Below, piece by piece: positions 24,897-34,213 of a stretch of 45,680 bases of DNA; position 1 is the stretch's first letter, and each line of letters opens with the position of its first letter. The notes under the pieces were generated by a model. That model did not search any database, was not told the origin of the DNA, and worked only from the letters and a program-made list of their open reading frames with translations. Location: NCBI RefSeq assembly GCF_937873925.1, contig NZ_CALNAT010000062.1, positions 1 through 45,680 on the forward strand. The letters run 5' to 3'. Source of the DNA: an uncultured Proteiniphilum sp. (GTDB lineage Bacteria; Bacteroidota; Bacteroidia; Bacteroidales; Dysgonomonadaceae). The translations under genes were made by a program, and so were the position numbers.

Positions 24897-26738
24897 TTAT
24901 TGATAAGGGTTTTTTACCAATTTAGGATTATTATTAATCCATCCCTGATCAATAAAGTTATAATAATTTCTCATCTCAAAACGCCTTGGGTATGGCGACA
25001 TGTGTGTGGGGAACTTATCAAAAACCCACTTACCCTGGTTGGGATTACCCGGATCATTGATCAGATAAGGGAATAAAGCCATCTGTTGGGCATACTGTTG
25101 GTTAACATACTCATTTTGACCGACTCCGTTCCAAAGTTGATGTGCCAGCCGCCAGCGTTTTAAATCCCAATAGCGATGATCTTCAAAAGCAAATTCTACC
25201 CTTCTCTCGCGGACTATATCATTAAAAGTCACGGCTGTAAGTTCTTGTATTCCGGCTCTATCGCGTACTGCGTTGATATATGTCAAAGCTTCCCCGGATT
25301 GCCCTAACTCGAATGCGGCTTCAGAAGCGATCAGATAAGCTTCTGCAATCCGGAATCGGGGAAACCACATTTCACTCCTGCGGCCGCGGGTAGAAGCTTT
25401 GGGCGTTTCATCCATAAATTTGCGGAAAAAGAAGCCTGATTTATTCACAAACTGGTTGTTTGTGGTTGTCGGACCATTCACAGATGTGATAAGGATATCG
25501 TTAGCATCTGTTTGACCCGGTTCACTGGTCCTTATTTTCCACTCCCCTCCTTCAAGATATTTCTGTCCGGCCTGCAACACGACGGTCGTACCTTTAAAAT
25601 CGGCGCCGGGATAAATAACGGTACCCCATAAACGCGGATCTTTATTGGCAAAAGCGTCCTGGGGATTATCATAATAAATATAGTCCCCATTAGCCTCTTT
25701 CGTCCTGATTTGACCGTTCCGATCAGTAATATACTCAAAATCCTCCACCAGATTCAGTATAGGACCTGCATATGCGCGGTCAATATCTTCGGCATGAGAA
25801 GCAGGGATATTGGATTGTGTAAATCCGTTCGTTTGTCCGGGATATTTGTAGTCACGCGCCCAGATCACCTCTTTGTTATTATCTTTCACCGAAAGGGCTT
25901 CATAGAAATTACGTCCTCTGTCGTCGGGTTTAGTCAGTTGCAATTCATACTTGCCACTGGTTATAACCTCTTCAGCGGCCAAAAGCGCTGTCTCATAATA
26001 ACCCTCTGCCAAATTGGCCGGAATACCTACTTCCTCACCGGCTGTCCGGATCGGAGCAGTCATTTTATTGTTATAATTTGCGATAGATCCGGCATAGACG
26101 GCAGCACGTGCTTTCAGCATCACTGCAGCCCATTTGGTGGCCCTTGCAGCATTCGTGGAAGGATCGGTCGGTAGGAAATTTTTAATGGCTTCACATTCGG
26201 AAATGATATAGTCATAGAGTTGAGCTTCGGTGGAGCGGGGATATTGCAGTGTGGTAACATCCATACCGGGGGTATATTCAAACACCTCGTCGCCAATAAT
26301 AGGCATACCACCCATTCCACGGACCATATTAAAATAGAGCCAGGCCCTGACAAACCGGGCTTCACCGTCCAATTGAGCCCGGGTTTCGTCATCCAATACA
26401 GTTGATTCGTGTACTCCTTTCAGGAACTGGTTCAAATCACGGAGTAAAGTATAGTTATATACTCTCCAACGATCATTTTCGAAATCCTGACGGGTATCCG
26501 GGCCGCCGTCAGATCTGGAAGCCTCATCCAATATTGTGTATGTGTAAGAGTCATCTATATGTTGTCCCCAGGTTATTCTACCATAAAAGTTGGAAAGCAC
26601 CGATTTTATCATTATAGGATCTCCGAATATCTGATCATCGGATAAGATGGTATCAGGTTCCCGTTCCAGGAAATCGGCGCAGTTATTGAACGAAAAAAGA
26701 ATTATAGCCAAAGCTATAAATATATTTTTTATCTTCAT
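24897..26738 (-). CDS. SusD-like glycan-binding lipoprotein (middle PUL)
   Basis: Has 613 residues with lipobox FSFNNC (Cys20), followed by ADFLEREP, a common SusD start. Helical TPR-like parts include ARFVRAWLYFNMVRGMGGMP (about 127-146) and KWAAVMLKARAAVYAGSIAN. The RagB/SusD C-terminal part has FRIAEAYLIASEAAFELG, TYINAVRDRAGI and RRVEFAFEDHRYWDLKRWR. It binds oligosaccharide for the adjacent SusC channel, whose stop is 5 bases upstream of its start. Confidence 0.96.
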   Translation of the reverse strand: MKIKNIFIALAIILFSFNNCADFLEREPDTILSDDQIFGDPIMIKSVLSNFYGRITWGQHIDDSYTYTILDEASRSDGGPDTRQDFENDRWRVYNYTLLRDLNQFLKGVHESTVLDDETRAQLDGEARFVRAWLYFNMVRGMGGMPIIGDEVFEYTPGMDVTTLQYPRSTEAQLYDYIISECEAIKNFLPTDPSTNAARATKWAAVMLKARAAVYAGSIANYNNKMTAPIRTAGEEVGIPANLAEGYYETALLAAEEVITSGKYELQLTKPDDRGRNFYEALSVKDNNKEVIWARDYKYPGQTNGFTQSNIPASHAEDIDRAYAGPILNLVEDFEYITDRNGQIRTKEANGDYIYYDNPQDAFANKDPRLWGTVIYPGADFKGTTVVLQAGQKYLEGGEWKIRTSEPGQTDANDILITSVNGPTTTNNQFVNKSGFFFRKFMDETPKASTRGRRSEMWFPRFRIAEAYLIASEAAFELGQSGEALTYINAVRDRAGIQELTAVTFNDIVRERRVEFAFEDHRYWDLKRWRLAHQLWNGVGQNEYVNQQYAQQMALFPYLINDPGNPNQGKWVFDKFPTHMSPYPRRFEMRNYYNFIDQGWINNNPKLVKNPYQ

Positions 26739-26743
26739 AATTT

Positions 26744-29700
26744 TCAGAATTTGAGAGTTAAACCAACATTAATAATCCGCATAGTAGGATATGCCAAACC
26801 ATTTGTATCCTGTATTTCCGGATCAACGCCAATTAAGTTGGTCAATCCGAACAGGTTTTGTCCTGCGAGATACAAACGCAGATCAGAGATGGAAGCTTTA
26901 TTTACAATGGACTTGGGAACCGTGTAACCAAACTCGAGGTTCCTCACTTTGATATACCTCACATTTTTCTTCCAGAAAGTACTGTTCCAGTAGTTGCTAT
27001 GGCTGCTATTACCGATTAACAACATGGGATATTTACCCGGGATGAGCTCACTATTGGCATCCCAGATATCTGCCAAATGCCAGGTATCTTCCATATAATA
27101 CTGGGGATTATTTCCTCCGTCATGGAAGGGATTTCTCTGCTCCCATTCCTGATACCAGGTAGACATCGCTCCACCGGTCAAGTCAAATGCCAGATCAAAC
27201 CCTTTCCATAAAAATGAAAAGTTGAATCCAAAGTTTAAAACAGGTGTTGAATCCTGGCGATAGCCTATGGGACGCTCATCCATCCCGTTAATCACACCGT
27301 CACCATTGATATCTTTGTATTTTATATCCCCCGGACGGAGGGTCCTGTTACCCTGGCGGTCGTTATCAATCGGCCATGAAGCAATCTCTTCCCAACTCTG
27401 GAATTGTCCGTCGGCCTCCAACCCCCAGTTAAGATATCCAAAACGTTGATTGATTGAATTCCGGTACACATTCCATGAGTTGCTGAAACGTGGTTTATAC
27501 TGTTCCCAATCATAGAAACGGGAATAGGTCACATTCGCACCCACGGAATAAGTCAAATCGCTTACTTTATCCCTCCAATTAGCGACAAAATCGTATCCCT
27601 TATGCATATCCGAATTCAGATTTTCACTCGGCAAACTGAATCCTACTTCCGATGGTAATAAAATATCATACCTTGAAGCAGGTAACCCTGTACGCATACG
27701 GCGGAAAAAGTCGAAAGACCCGGACAGTTTTCCATTAAAGAAGCTGGCATCCAATCCCACATCCAGGATCCTGGCCTTAATCCATGATAGTGTTGTAACG
27801 GGAAGTCCACGAGGTTGCGTACCGATCGTATAGGCTCCGTCAATCACCGAGGAAGCAATGCCGACCCAGTCGCCATCCGCATTTCTGTATCGCTTATAGT
27901 TATATCCGCTCATATAATCAAAGGGATTATAACCGTGGATATCATCATCTCCCAATAATCCATAAGAAGCTCTCAGTTTCAGATCACTGAACACATTGGC
28001 CATCTTGGTGTCGCGCCAGAAATTCTCTTCTGAAATTCTCCATCCTACAGAGCCCGAAGGGAAGAAACCCCAACGATGATTCGGCGGGAATTGCCAGGAG
28101 CCATCATAGCGTCCGGATAGTTCCACCAGATACTTATTGGCAAAGTCATAGTTGATCCGTCCCATATAACCCACCCGGGCTTGGGTATTATTACCCGTAT
28201 CATCATAAGTATCCATGGTTTCGTAATCGATCAGATGTAAAGCGTTGGAAACAGGAATCGAATGTACCCATGTAGTGGGTGTATCACGTTTGATCGTTTC
28301 CACGCCAAATACTGCGGCAATATTGTGATCAGCGATACTTTTGTTGTAAGATAGCTGGATGTTGGAGGTTATCTCTTCATTGAAACCTTGCCGTCTTTCC
28401 CGCCATGGATTGGTATTTTCGAACATCACCGGATAAGTATCTGTTTTTTCATCATAATCATACAGTTTATAGGTATATTCCTGATTATCCAATTTTTGAT
28501 TTGCCAAATAATAGCTTACCAAAGCGCGGGCCTTTAATCCATCCATTATTTCATATTCAGCATCAAAATTCAATTGTACAACCCTCCATGTCTCCTCATA
28601 TTTTCCGGATAGATCATACGTCAACCAGGCAAAGTTGGTTCCTGCTTCTGTGGAAGTCATGGTCGGGTAAAGCGGGTTATCGTTCGCGAACGGCCGTCGG
28701 GTGGGCAGGTTACGGAACGTACCAAAACGGGGTAACCAATAATCATCAACACCCGGCACCCCGGGGTTCACACGCCTTTCGATGCGTCCATTCATACCCC
28801 CACCAATTTTGAAACGGTCCGTGATATTGGCATTCACATTCATTTGCACGTTGGTACGGTTGAATCCCCCATAATTTACAATGATAGCATCTTGATTCAG
28901 ATTTCCTACACTCAGGTAATAATTAATCTTATCTGATCCACCGGCTACATTCGCATTAATATATGTTTGGGGTGACACTTCCCAAATATAGTCATACCAA
29001 TCAAAAGGCACGTATCCTTTTTCGGTGCCCTGCTGCCATTTCTGGTAATCTTCCCTATTGTACCTGTAATTGGTTACTCCCTGGACAGTTTCCGATTGTA
29101 TATAATTTTTAATATAGGTAGTAGCGGTTGCCGGCTTTGGAAAATCATACAGGCTCTGCATTCCGTAATAAGCATTCAAAGTCACCGTATTCTTGGTATT
29201 ACGTGTTCCTTTTTTGGTAGTTACTACCACCACCCCGTTGGCAGCACGAACACCATAAATCGATGCGGAAGCATCTTTCAAAACAGATATTGTTTCAATA
29301 TCGTTAAAATCGATGTTATTAAACTGGCCTTCATCCGACTGTATCCCATCTATTACGAACAATGGCGTTCCCATATTTCGTATTTGAATAGTGGTGGACG
29401 AACCGGGGCGACCATCGGCCTGACGTGAATTGATACCGGCAATCTTGCCGACTAAGGCGCCCGATGAAGTGGAAGCCTGAGACCTGCTGATATCCTCCGA
29501 GCCAATCACAGAGATTGCCGATGTCAGCGATTCCTTCCTCTGGGCCAACCCGAATCCGGTCACAACCACCTCACTCAAGACTTCCGAATCTTCCTGGAGA
29601 GTAATGCTCAAAGTACGTCTTCCGTTGACATTCACAAGTTGTGTCGTCATTCCCACATATGAAACCTCCAGTATAGCATCCGGAGCAATATTGGACAGCG

Positions 29701-29899
29701 TAAAATTGCCGTCTATATCGGTAACAGTACCCACAGACAATCCCTGTACCTGGAGTGTCACTCCTATAAGGGGTTCACCGTAGGTATCCACCACAGTACC
29801 ACTCACATTAATATTTTGAGCAGATACCCCAAAGCATAATATCCCAAAACACATAGATAATATGCCTTTCATCAAATTAAATGATTTTTTCTTTCTCAT
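26744..29899 (-). CDS. SusC-like TonB-dependent transporter (middle PUL)
   Basis: Has 1051 residues. A signal peptide ends in FGVSAQ; then a carboxypeptidase-regulatory-like domain (about 31-105, VSGTVVDTYGEPLIGVTLQV), a TonB-box region (LSEVVVTGFGLAQRKES), the plug with ISVLKDASASIYGVRAANGV and VVVTTKKG, and the barrel with IINVGLTLKF at the end. It imports the oligosaccharide with its SusD. It heads the susC-susD-DUF3823 unit after a long spacer, so the main promoter of the unit should lie in 29900-30300. An ATG at 29872 is an alternative start. Confidence 0.96.
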   Translation of the reverse strand: MRKKKSFNLMKGILSMCFGILCFGVSAQNINVSGTVVDTYGEPLIGVTLQVQGLSVGTVTDIDGNFTLSNIAPDAILEVSYVGMTTQLVNVNGRRTLSITLQEDSEVLSEVVVTGFGLAQRKESLTSAISVIGSEDISRSQASTSSGALVGKIAGINSRQADGRPGSSTTIQIRNMGTPLFVIDGIQSDEGQFNNIDFNDIETISVLKDASASIYGVRAANGVVVVTTKKGTRNTKNTVTLNAYYGMQSLYDFPKPATATTYIKNYIQSETVQGVTNYRYNREDYQKWQQGTEKGYVPFDWYDYIWEVSPQTYINANVAGGSDKINYYLSVGNLNQDAIIVNYGGFNRTNVQMNVNANITDRFKIGGGMNGRIERRVNPGVPGVDDYWLPRFGTFRNLPTRRPFANDNPLYPTMTSTEAGTNFAWLTYDLSGKYEETWRVVQLNFDAEYEIMDGLKARALVSYYLANQKLDNQEYTYKLYDYDEKTDTYPVMFENTNPWRERRQGFNEEITSNIQLSYNKSIADHNIAAVFGVETIKRDTPTTWVHSIPVSNALHLIDYETMDTYDDTGNNTQARVGYMGRINYDFANKYLVELSGRYDGSWQFPPNHRWGFFPSGSVGWRISEENFWRDTKMANVFSDLKLRASYGLLGDDDIHGYNPFDYMSGYNYKRYRNADGDWVGIASSVIDGAYTIGTQPRGLPVTTLSWIKARILDVGLDASFFNGKLSGSFDFFRRMRTGLPASRYDILLPSEVGFSLPSENLNSDMHKGYDFVANWRDKVSDLTYSVGANVTYSRFYDWEQYKPRFSNSWNVYRNSINQRFGYLNWGLEADGQFQSWEEIASWPIDNDRQGNRTLRPGDIKYKDINGDGVINGMDERPIGYRQDSTPVLNFGFNFSFLWKGFDLAFDLTGGAMSTWYQEWEQRNPFHDGGNNPQYYMEDTWHLADIWDANSELIPGKYPMLLIGNSSHSNYWNSTFWKKNVRYIKVRNLEFGYTVPKSIVNKASISDLRLYLAGQNLFGLTNLIGVDPEIQDTNGLAYPTMRIINVGLTLKF

Positions 29900-29950
29900 T
29901 CCTTCATTTGTTTAGATTATAAAACATAATAATTTAAGTGCATTCAACTT

Positions 29951-29992
29951 TGCACTTTTCCCAAAACAATAAAAACAATTGGCAACTTTCCC
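29951..29992. promoter_or_regulatory. Direct-repeat boxes upstream of the middle susC, candidate sensor sites
   Basis: TGCACTTTTCCC (29951-29962) and GGCAACTTTCCC (29981-29992) are direct repeats with starts 30 bases apart, about three helical turns. Read on the minus strand (GGGAAAAGTGCA, GGGAAAGTTGCC) they resemble the GGGGAAATTTAC motif upstream of the GH2. They lie 52-93 bases before the susC ATG, a sensible place for an AraC-type activator. Confidence 0.3.
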
Positions 29993-30305
29993 GAATTCCT
30001 TAGAATTAAAAACTGGATTTTTATATTTAACGGTTTGGTATATTTTATATAACAATCTAATGATCAAACTAATTTGCGGCAATTTAAAAAAATAACGAAA
30101 ATCCGCTCTTTTGATTGTTATATTATCACAAATATCATTTTTCTTTTATAGAATGAATGCTATTTTCATCTCAAAAAATAATAAAAATTAATCATCCCTC
30201 CACCTTTCCATATTTAATAAAATGATTATCTGATTCTTGCCTTATCACCTTTTTTACTGTTTGTTTTCCTGGGGAATGAAATACCTGGGCCGCTCTCAAA
30301 TAAAA

Positions 30306-30335
30306 GGTGATATCTCACATCGTGATATATTCACC
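30306..30335 (-). terminator. Probable terminator after the last sulfatase gene
   Basis: Minus-strand arms GGTGA...TATC and GATATCACC pair over 9 positions with a 3-base bulge and a 9-base loop, followed by TTTTATTTG. It lies about 85 bases after the stop at 30421. Confidence 0.4.
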
Positions 30336-30420
30336 CTCTTAGAGCCTCAGCACTGCTTCCAATAGTTTTTACTACCGATCAGTTCCCTCGTTTTTATCAA
30401 TAACCTGCATATTGACTATC

Positions 30421-31830
30421 CTATTGAACCCAATATTTTTTCTTATGAGCAGATTGAGTATCTACCGGAATCCCCGGGTCCTTTTGTTCTCTTCTCCATT
30501 TTGTAAGCTCTTTGTTCAGTTTTTTCCTGATCCTGGCATATTCCCGATTATTGGCCAGATTATTGAATTGATTCGGGTCATTTTTGACAGAATAGAGTTC
30601 TTCGGCGGGCCGGTTATAAAAACGATCGACCAGAAAACGTTCCCTTTCACTTCTTTTTGCCGCATTCTTCCACGACTGCCACCAACCTTCGTTATGGGCC
30701 GCCGCTTCTAAATGCTTTTCAAAATAGGTACTATCAGGGAGTAAATTTTGGATATAATGATATTCATTACTGATTATCGTCCTTATAGGATAGGGTTTCC
30801 CTTCCGGTACATTATTGTGCATACAATACACATATTCGCGGTGTTCATTTTTTTTACCGAGTAAAACCTTTAGAAAACTTTTGCCCGACAAGTTCTTCTT
30901 TGCCTTTCCTCCGGCAATGTCTATGAGTGTCGGAGTAATATCGGCATATTGTACCAGCGCATCTGTTTTTGAGTCGCTGTCAATCACTCCTGCCCATTTA
31001 ACGATCAGTCCCGTATGTACGCCTAAATCCCAATTGGTCCATTTTCCCCCGCTGAATTGCCAGCCCTGTTCAGTAGAAAGCATAACTATCGTATTTTCGG
31101 CCAACCCCGTAGCTTCTAAAGTTTTAAGGATTTCTCCCACTTGCCGGTCAAAATAGGTTACTTCCGCCAAATAGCGGGAATAAGCTTCGCGCACTTCCGG
31201 CGTATCGCCCAAAGTGGGAGGCAGGATCAGTTTATCGGGCGGATATGCGGAGGCATCGCCCAAAGTCCAGGGTGCATGCGGATTTGTGGAACATACGAAA
31301 AGACAAAAAGGTTGATCGTTATCCTGCTCCATAAACAATTTTATACCGGAAACATCTTCTTTTTTCTCTTTGGCAAATACGCAATTTTCTTCAAATCCCG
31401 GGACGTTGATATAAGGAAAAACCTCTGCCGGTTCTATATGTTTTTTCCCGGACACTCCCACCCTGTACCCCAAGTCTGTCAGGTAATGAAAAACACTTTT
31501 AGTGCCGGGCCTCGATTGAGAGTGATTCCATGCACATCCGCTTTCCAAAGCATACAATCCCGTATATAATTCATGCCGGCAAGGCACCGACATGGACATT
31601 CCTACATACGCCCTGTTGAACATCATTCCTTCACCAGCCAATTTATCTATATTGGGAGTCCGGGCGTTTTTACCACCATAGCATCCTATTTCATTATAGG
31701 TGCAATCGTCGGCCATTATAAATAAAATATTCGGCCGGTTATTTTTCCCGTTCCCGGTAGCGGAAAACAATAAAAGAACATTACTGAAATACCCTAACAG
31801 CGTTAAAAAAGTTAAACTAATCTTTTTCAT
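30421..31830 (-). CDS. Sulfatase of the formylglycine type, serine form (third of three)
   Basis: Has 469 residues from the ATG at 31830; an ATG at 31842 is also possible, and a longer frame would need a TTG at 31866. A signal peptide precedes NRPNILFIMADD, whose Asp41-Asp42 bind the metal. The maturation motif is Ser81-V-P-C-R (MSVPCRHELYTG), so serine rather than cysteine would become formylglycine. The metal-site segment that normally reads SDNG is STEQG here (252-256), followed by a lysine in SGGKWTNWD, a pattern of a particular sulfatase branch. It should release sulfate from a sulfated glycan after activation by an anaerobic maturase. It is the last gene of the right-hand set, 44 bases after the GH2. 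Confidence 0.9.
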   Translation of the reverse strand: MKKISLTFLTLLGYFSNVLLLFSATGNGKNNRPNILFIMADDCTYNEIGCYGGKNARTPNIDKLAGEGMMFNRAYVGMSMSVPCRHELYTGLYALESGCAWNHSQSRPGTKSVFHYLTDLGYRVGVSGKKHIEPAEVFPYINVPGFEENCVFAKEKKEDVSGIKLFMEQDNDQPFCLFVCSTNPHAPWTLGDASAYPPDKLILPPTLGDTPEVREAYSRYLAEVTYFDRQVGEILKTLEATGLAENTIVMLSTEQGWQFSGGKWTNWDLGVHTGLIVKWAGVIDSDSKTDALVQYADITPTLIDIAGGKAKKNLSGKSFLKVLLGKKNEHREYVYCMHNNVPEGKPYPIRTIISNEYHYIQNLLPDSTYFEKHLEAAAHNEGWWQSWKNAAKRSERERFLVDRFYNRPAEELYSVKNDPNQFNNLANNREYARIRKKLNKELTKWRREQKDPGIPVDTQSAHKKKYWVQ

Positions 31831-31874
31831 ACGAATACCCATATTTCCGATGCATGTTTTAGACAAACTTACTA

Positions 31875-34115
31875 TTAATAGCCAAATAATCCATAATCAA
31901 ATTCAGCATTCTGTTCATACGGCCCGCATTCAACGGCCAAAATGTTTTCCCCTTTCTTTAATAAAGGTATGAACTCGCTTATATTCACATCTTCATAATG
32001 TCTCCTGCTATTGATCTTCTTATCTATGACCACCGTACCGTTTAAGTACACTTTCATATCGCCAAATGACTGGATATGGAAATAAATCCCCTCCGGCATC
32101 TCATCGATTGAAAAGCGGCTTATCGAGTAAGCGGTTTCACCTTTTTTTATAGTTACCGGCGCAGTTGTTTTCTGAAATAACTCCGCATGTGCACCTTTTT
32201 GCCAGTCACCGGCCGGTTTTGAAGTAGAGGCATACAGTTGCTGACTCTTCACTTCCGAGTCCGATACAATTTTCTTTATTGCTCTTGTTTCCGTTCCATA
32301 CAAGGGAGAATGTAAAATCCTTAATAAGCCCGGATCTATTTTGACAACTTTTCTGTCGTACGTCATCAATCCGTTGACCTCTCCTTCCACATCGGTAGTC
32401 TGTGTATATACCGCAGCCGACAACCCGTTGTATCTTAAGGGATATAGATTATGCATCAGTTTTGTGTACTCTTTTATCAACTCTGCACCGCTAGTATAAG
32501 TACGGTACCCCCAGTTTCGCATGGAGGGGTCCCACAGATGATCCTCGACAGGAAGGCCTAATCCGCCGAATTCACCGAGCACGACTACCCGTCCCGGATT
32601 TTGTTCCGCAGGTTCCATACCCGGCCCGGGATACTGATGCACATCGATCATATGGCCGCATTCGCGATCTGTCCATCCGCTGACACCATCTATCAATCGG
32701 GTTTTATCATAGTTCATACTCCAGTCCACAACCCGTTTTGTATCGTATTGTCCCCATCCTTCATTGAAAATCACCCAGGTAACAATACTCGGGAAGAATT
32801 TCAACTGATCCATCATGGTCTTCAATTCATGCTCCCATTGTACTGCCGATTCACGAGGGCGGTCCCAATCGTGTGCGGCATTCCAGTTTACATGCTGTTC
32901 CGACCTCTTGGCTGTCTCAAAGCCTGAGACCATATCCTGCCAGACAAGTAACCCAAGTGAGTCGGCATAGTAATAATAGAGCCATGGTTCCACTTTTATA
33001 TGTTTTCGCAGCATATTGAATCCCATATCCTTCAGCACCTCCATATCATACCGCATGGCTTCTGCGGAAGGCGGGGTAAGCAACCCGTCCGGCCACCATC
33101 CCTGGTCGAGTGTTCCATACTGAAACAGGGTCTTATTATTTAACTGTATTCTCTGGAATCCCTGCTCATCTTTCACCATCGAGATCTTACGCATCGCGAA
33201 ATATGAATCGATCTCATCACATACCCTGTTATTTTTCCGTAGCGATACTTCCAACCGGTAAAGAGCAGGTGATTCAGGTGTCCAGAGTTTTGGTTCCGGA
33301 ATATCCAATACAATTTCTCCTGAAACAGGATAATTTTTATCAAGCATTATCTGACCGGCATCAAATACCTTTATATTCAGGGTTTCCCCGCCTTTTGTTC
33401 CTGAGAGTTCAGTATGGAGGGTAACCTGTCCTTTATCAATATCGGCAACAGGATATATTGAATTTATATGGATCTTATCTACAGGTTCAAGCCATACCGT
33501 TTGCCATATTCCGCTGACCGGCGTGTACCATATCCCCCGGGGATCAAGGACCTGTTTTCCCCTTGCCTGGCTATCCATATCCGTCGGGTCCCAAACCGAC
33601 AGGACAATTTCCTGTTCTCCTTTTTTCAGGTATTTCGTAATATCGTATGAAAAGGCCGTTGAACCTCCTTTGTGCGTACCTACCGGTTTCCCATTAACCC
33701 AAACCGTTGTTTCCCAATCTACTGCCTGAAAATGCAATAGTATATTCTGTCCGTCCCAGTTTTTCGGCAGTTCAAAAGTTTTCCGGTACCATAACTTCTG
33801 ATCAGGCAAAAGGCTTTTACCTACCCCCGACAAAGCGGACTCAACGGCAAACGGGACCAGTATTTTCCCCTGGAAATCACCCGGCTGTGCCGATTCCCTG
33901 GGAACAACAGCATAATCCCATAAACCGTTTAAATTTTTCCATTCTCCTCTTTTTAATTGCGGACGCGGGTATTCGCTCCATGCATTTTCAGGAGAAACTT
34001 TTTCTCCCCAGCTTGTCATTATTTTACCTTTTACCGGTTGGTAAGGTTGGGCTTTCAGAAGAATACCCATTCCAAAAAACATTCCCAACAAAATTAAAGC
34101 AACTTTCTTATACAT
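31875..34115 (-). CDS. GH2 family glycoside hydrolase with C-terminal extension, sulfatase PUL
   Basis: Has 746 residues from the ATG at 34115 (a TTG at 34121 is the only longer start). Signal peptide, then jelly-roll domain (about 55-215, LNGLWDYAVVP, VESALSGVG, VWVNGKPVGTHKGG), Ig-like domain, and TIM barrel with acid/base Glu452 in WVIFNEGWGQYD and likely nucleophile Glu515 in VVLGEFGGLG. Residues about 620-746 form an extra beta-sandwich (FHIQSFGDMKVYLNGTVV, HYEDVNISEF, NILAVECGP) that looks like a sugar-binding module and is missing from the paralogue at 17777. It lies among sulfatase genes, so it may act on a desulfated end of the glycan. The sugar cannot be told; beta-galactosidase is the usual label. 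Confidence 0.92.
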   Translation of the reverse strand: MYKKVALILLGMFFGMGILLKAQPYQPVKGKIMTSWGEKVSPENAWSEYPRPQLKRGEWKNLNGLWDYAVVPRESAQPGDFQGKILVPFAVESALSGVGKSLLPDQKLWYRKTFELPKNWDGQNILLHFQAVDWETTVWVNGKPVGTHKGGSTAFSYDITKYLKKGEQEIVLSVWDPTDMDSQARGKQVLDPRGIWYTPVSGIWQTVWLEPVDKIHINSIYPVADIDKGQVTLHTELSGTKGGETLNIKVFDAGQIMLDKNYPVSGEIVLDIPEPKLWTPESPALYRLEVSLRKNNRVCDEIDSYFAMRKISMVKDEQGFQRIQLNNKTLFQYGTLDQGWWPDGLLTPPSAEAMRYDMEVLKDMGFNMLRKHIKVEPWLYYYYADSLGLLVWQDMVSGFETAKRSEQHVNWNAAHDWDRPRESAVQWEHELKTMMDQLKFFPSIVTWVIFNEGWGQYDTKRVVDWSMNYDKTRLIDGVSGWTDRECGHMIDVHQYPGPGMEPAEQNPGRVVVLGEFGGLGLPVEDHLWDPSMRNWGYRTYTSGAELIKEYTKLMHNLYPLRYNGLSAAVYTQTTDVEGEVNGLMTYDRKVVKIDPGLLRILHSPLYGTETRAIKKIVSDSEVKSQQLYASTSKPAGDWQKGAHAELFQKTTAPVTIKKGETAYSISRFSIDEMPEGIYFHIQSFGDMKVYLNGTVVIDKKINSRRHYEDVNISEFIPLLKKGENILAVECGPYEQNAEFDYGLFGY

Positions 34116-34213
34116 TATCAATAATTTATAAATGAATTTATTTTAACAACATGATACCGGATCTTACTTTCACCCCGAGGATAAATTCTGATTATATGAT
34201 CCTGCTAATTTAT

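Larger units (their letters stand above)
29900..30420. other. Spacer between the sulfatase gene set and the middle susC
   Basis: About 520 bases, AT-rich, without a supported gene. It holds a terminator-like hairpin for the upstream set (30306-30335) and two similar boxes near the susC start (29951-29992). I find no exact TAnnTTTG element on the minus strand; TTAGTTTG (30072-30065) is the nearest match. An activator-dependent promoter with a poor core would fit control by the hybrid sensor. Confidence 0.5.

Noticed and set aside
30421..31866. Longer sulfatase frame starting at a TTG at 31866
   Set aside because: ATG codons at 31842 and 31830 give a normal signal peptide; the added residues have no support. 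The same reasoning moved the starts of the IclR, GH2, sensor and DUF4973 genes to ATG codons.
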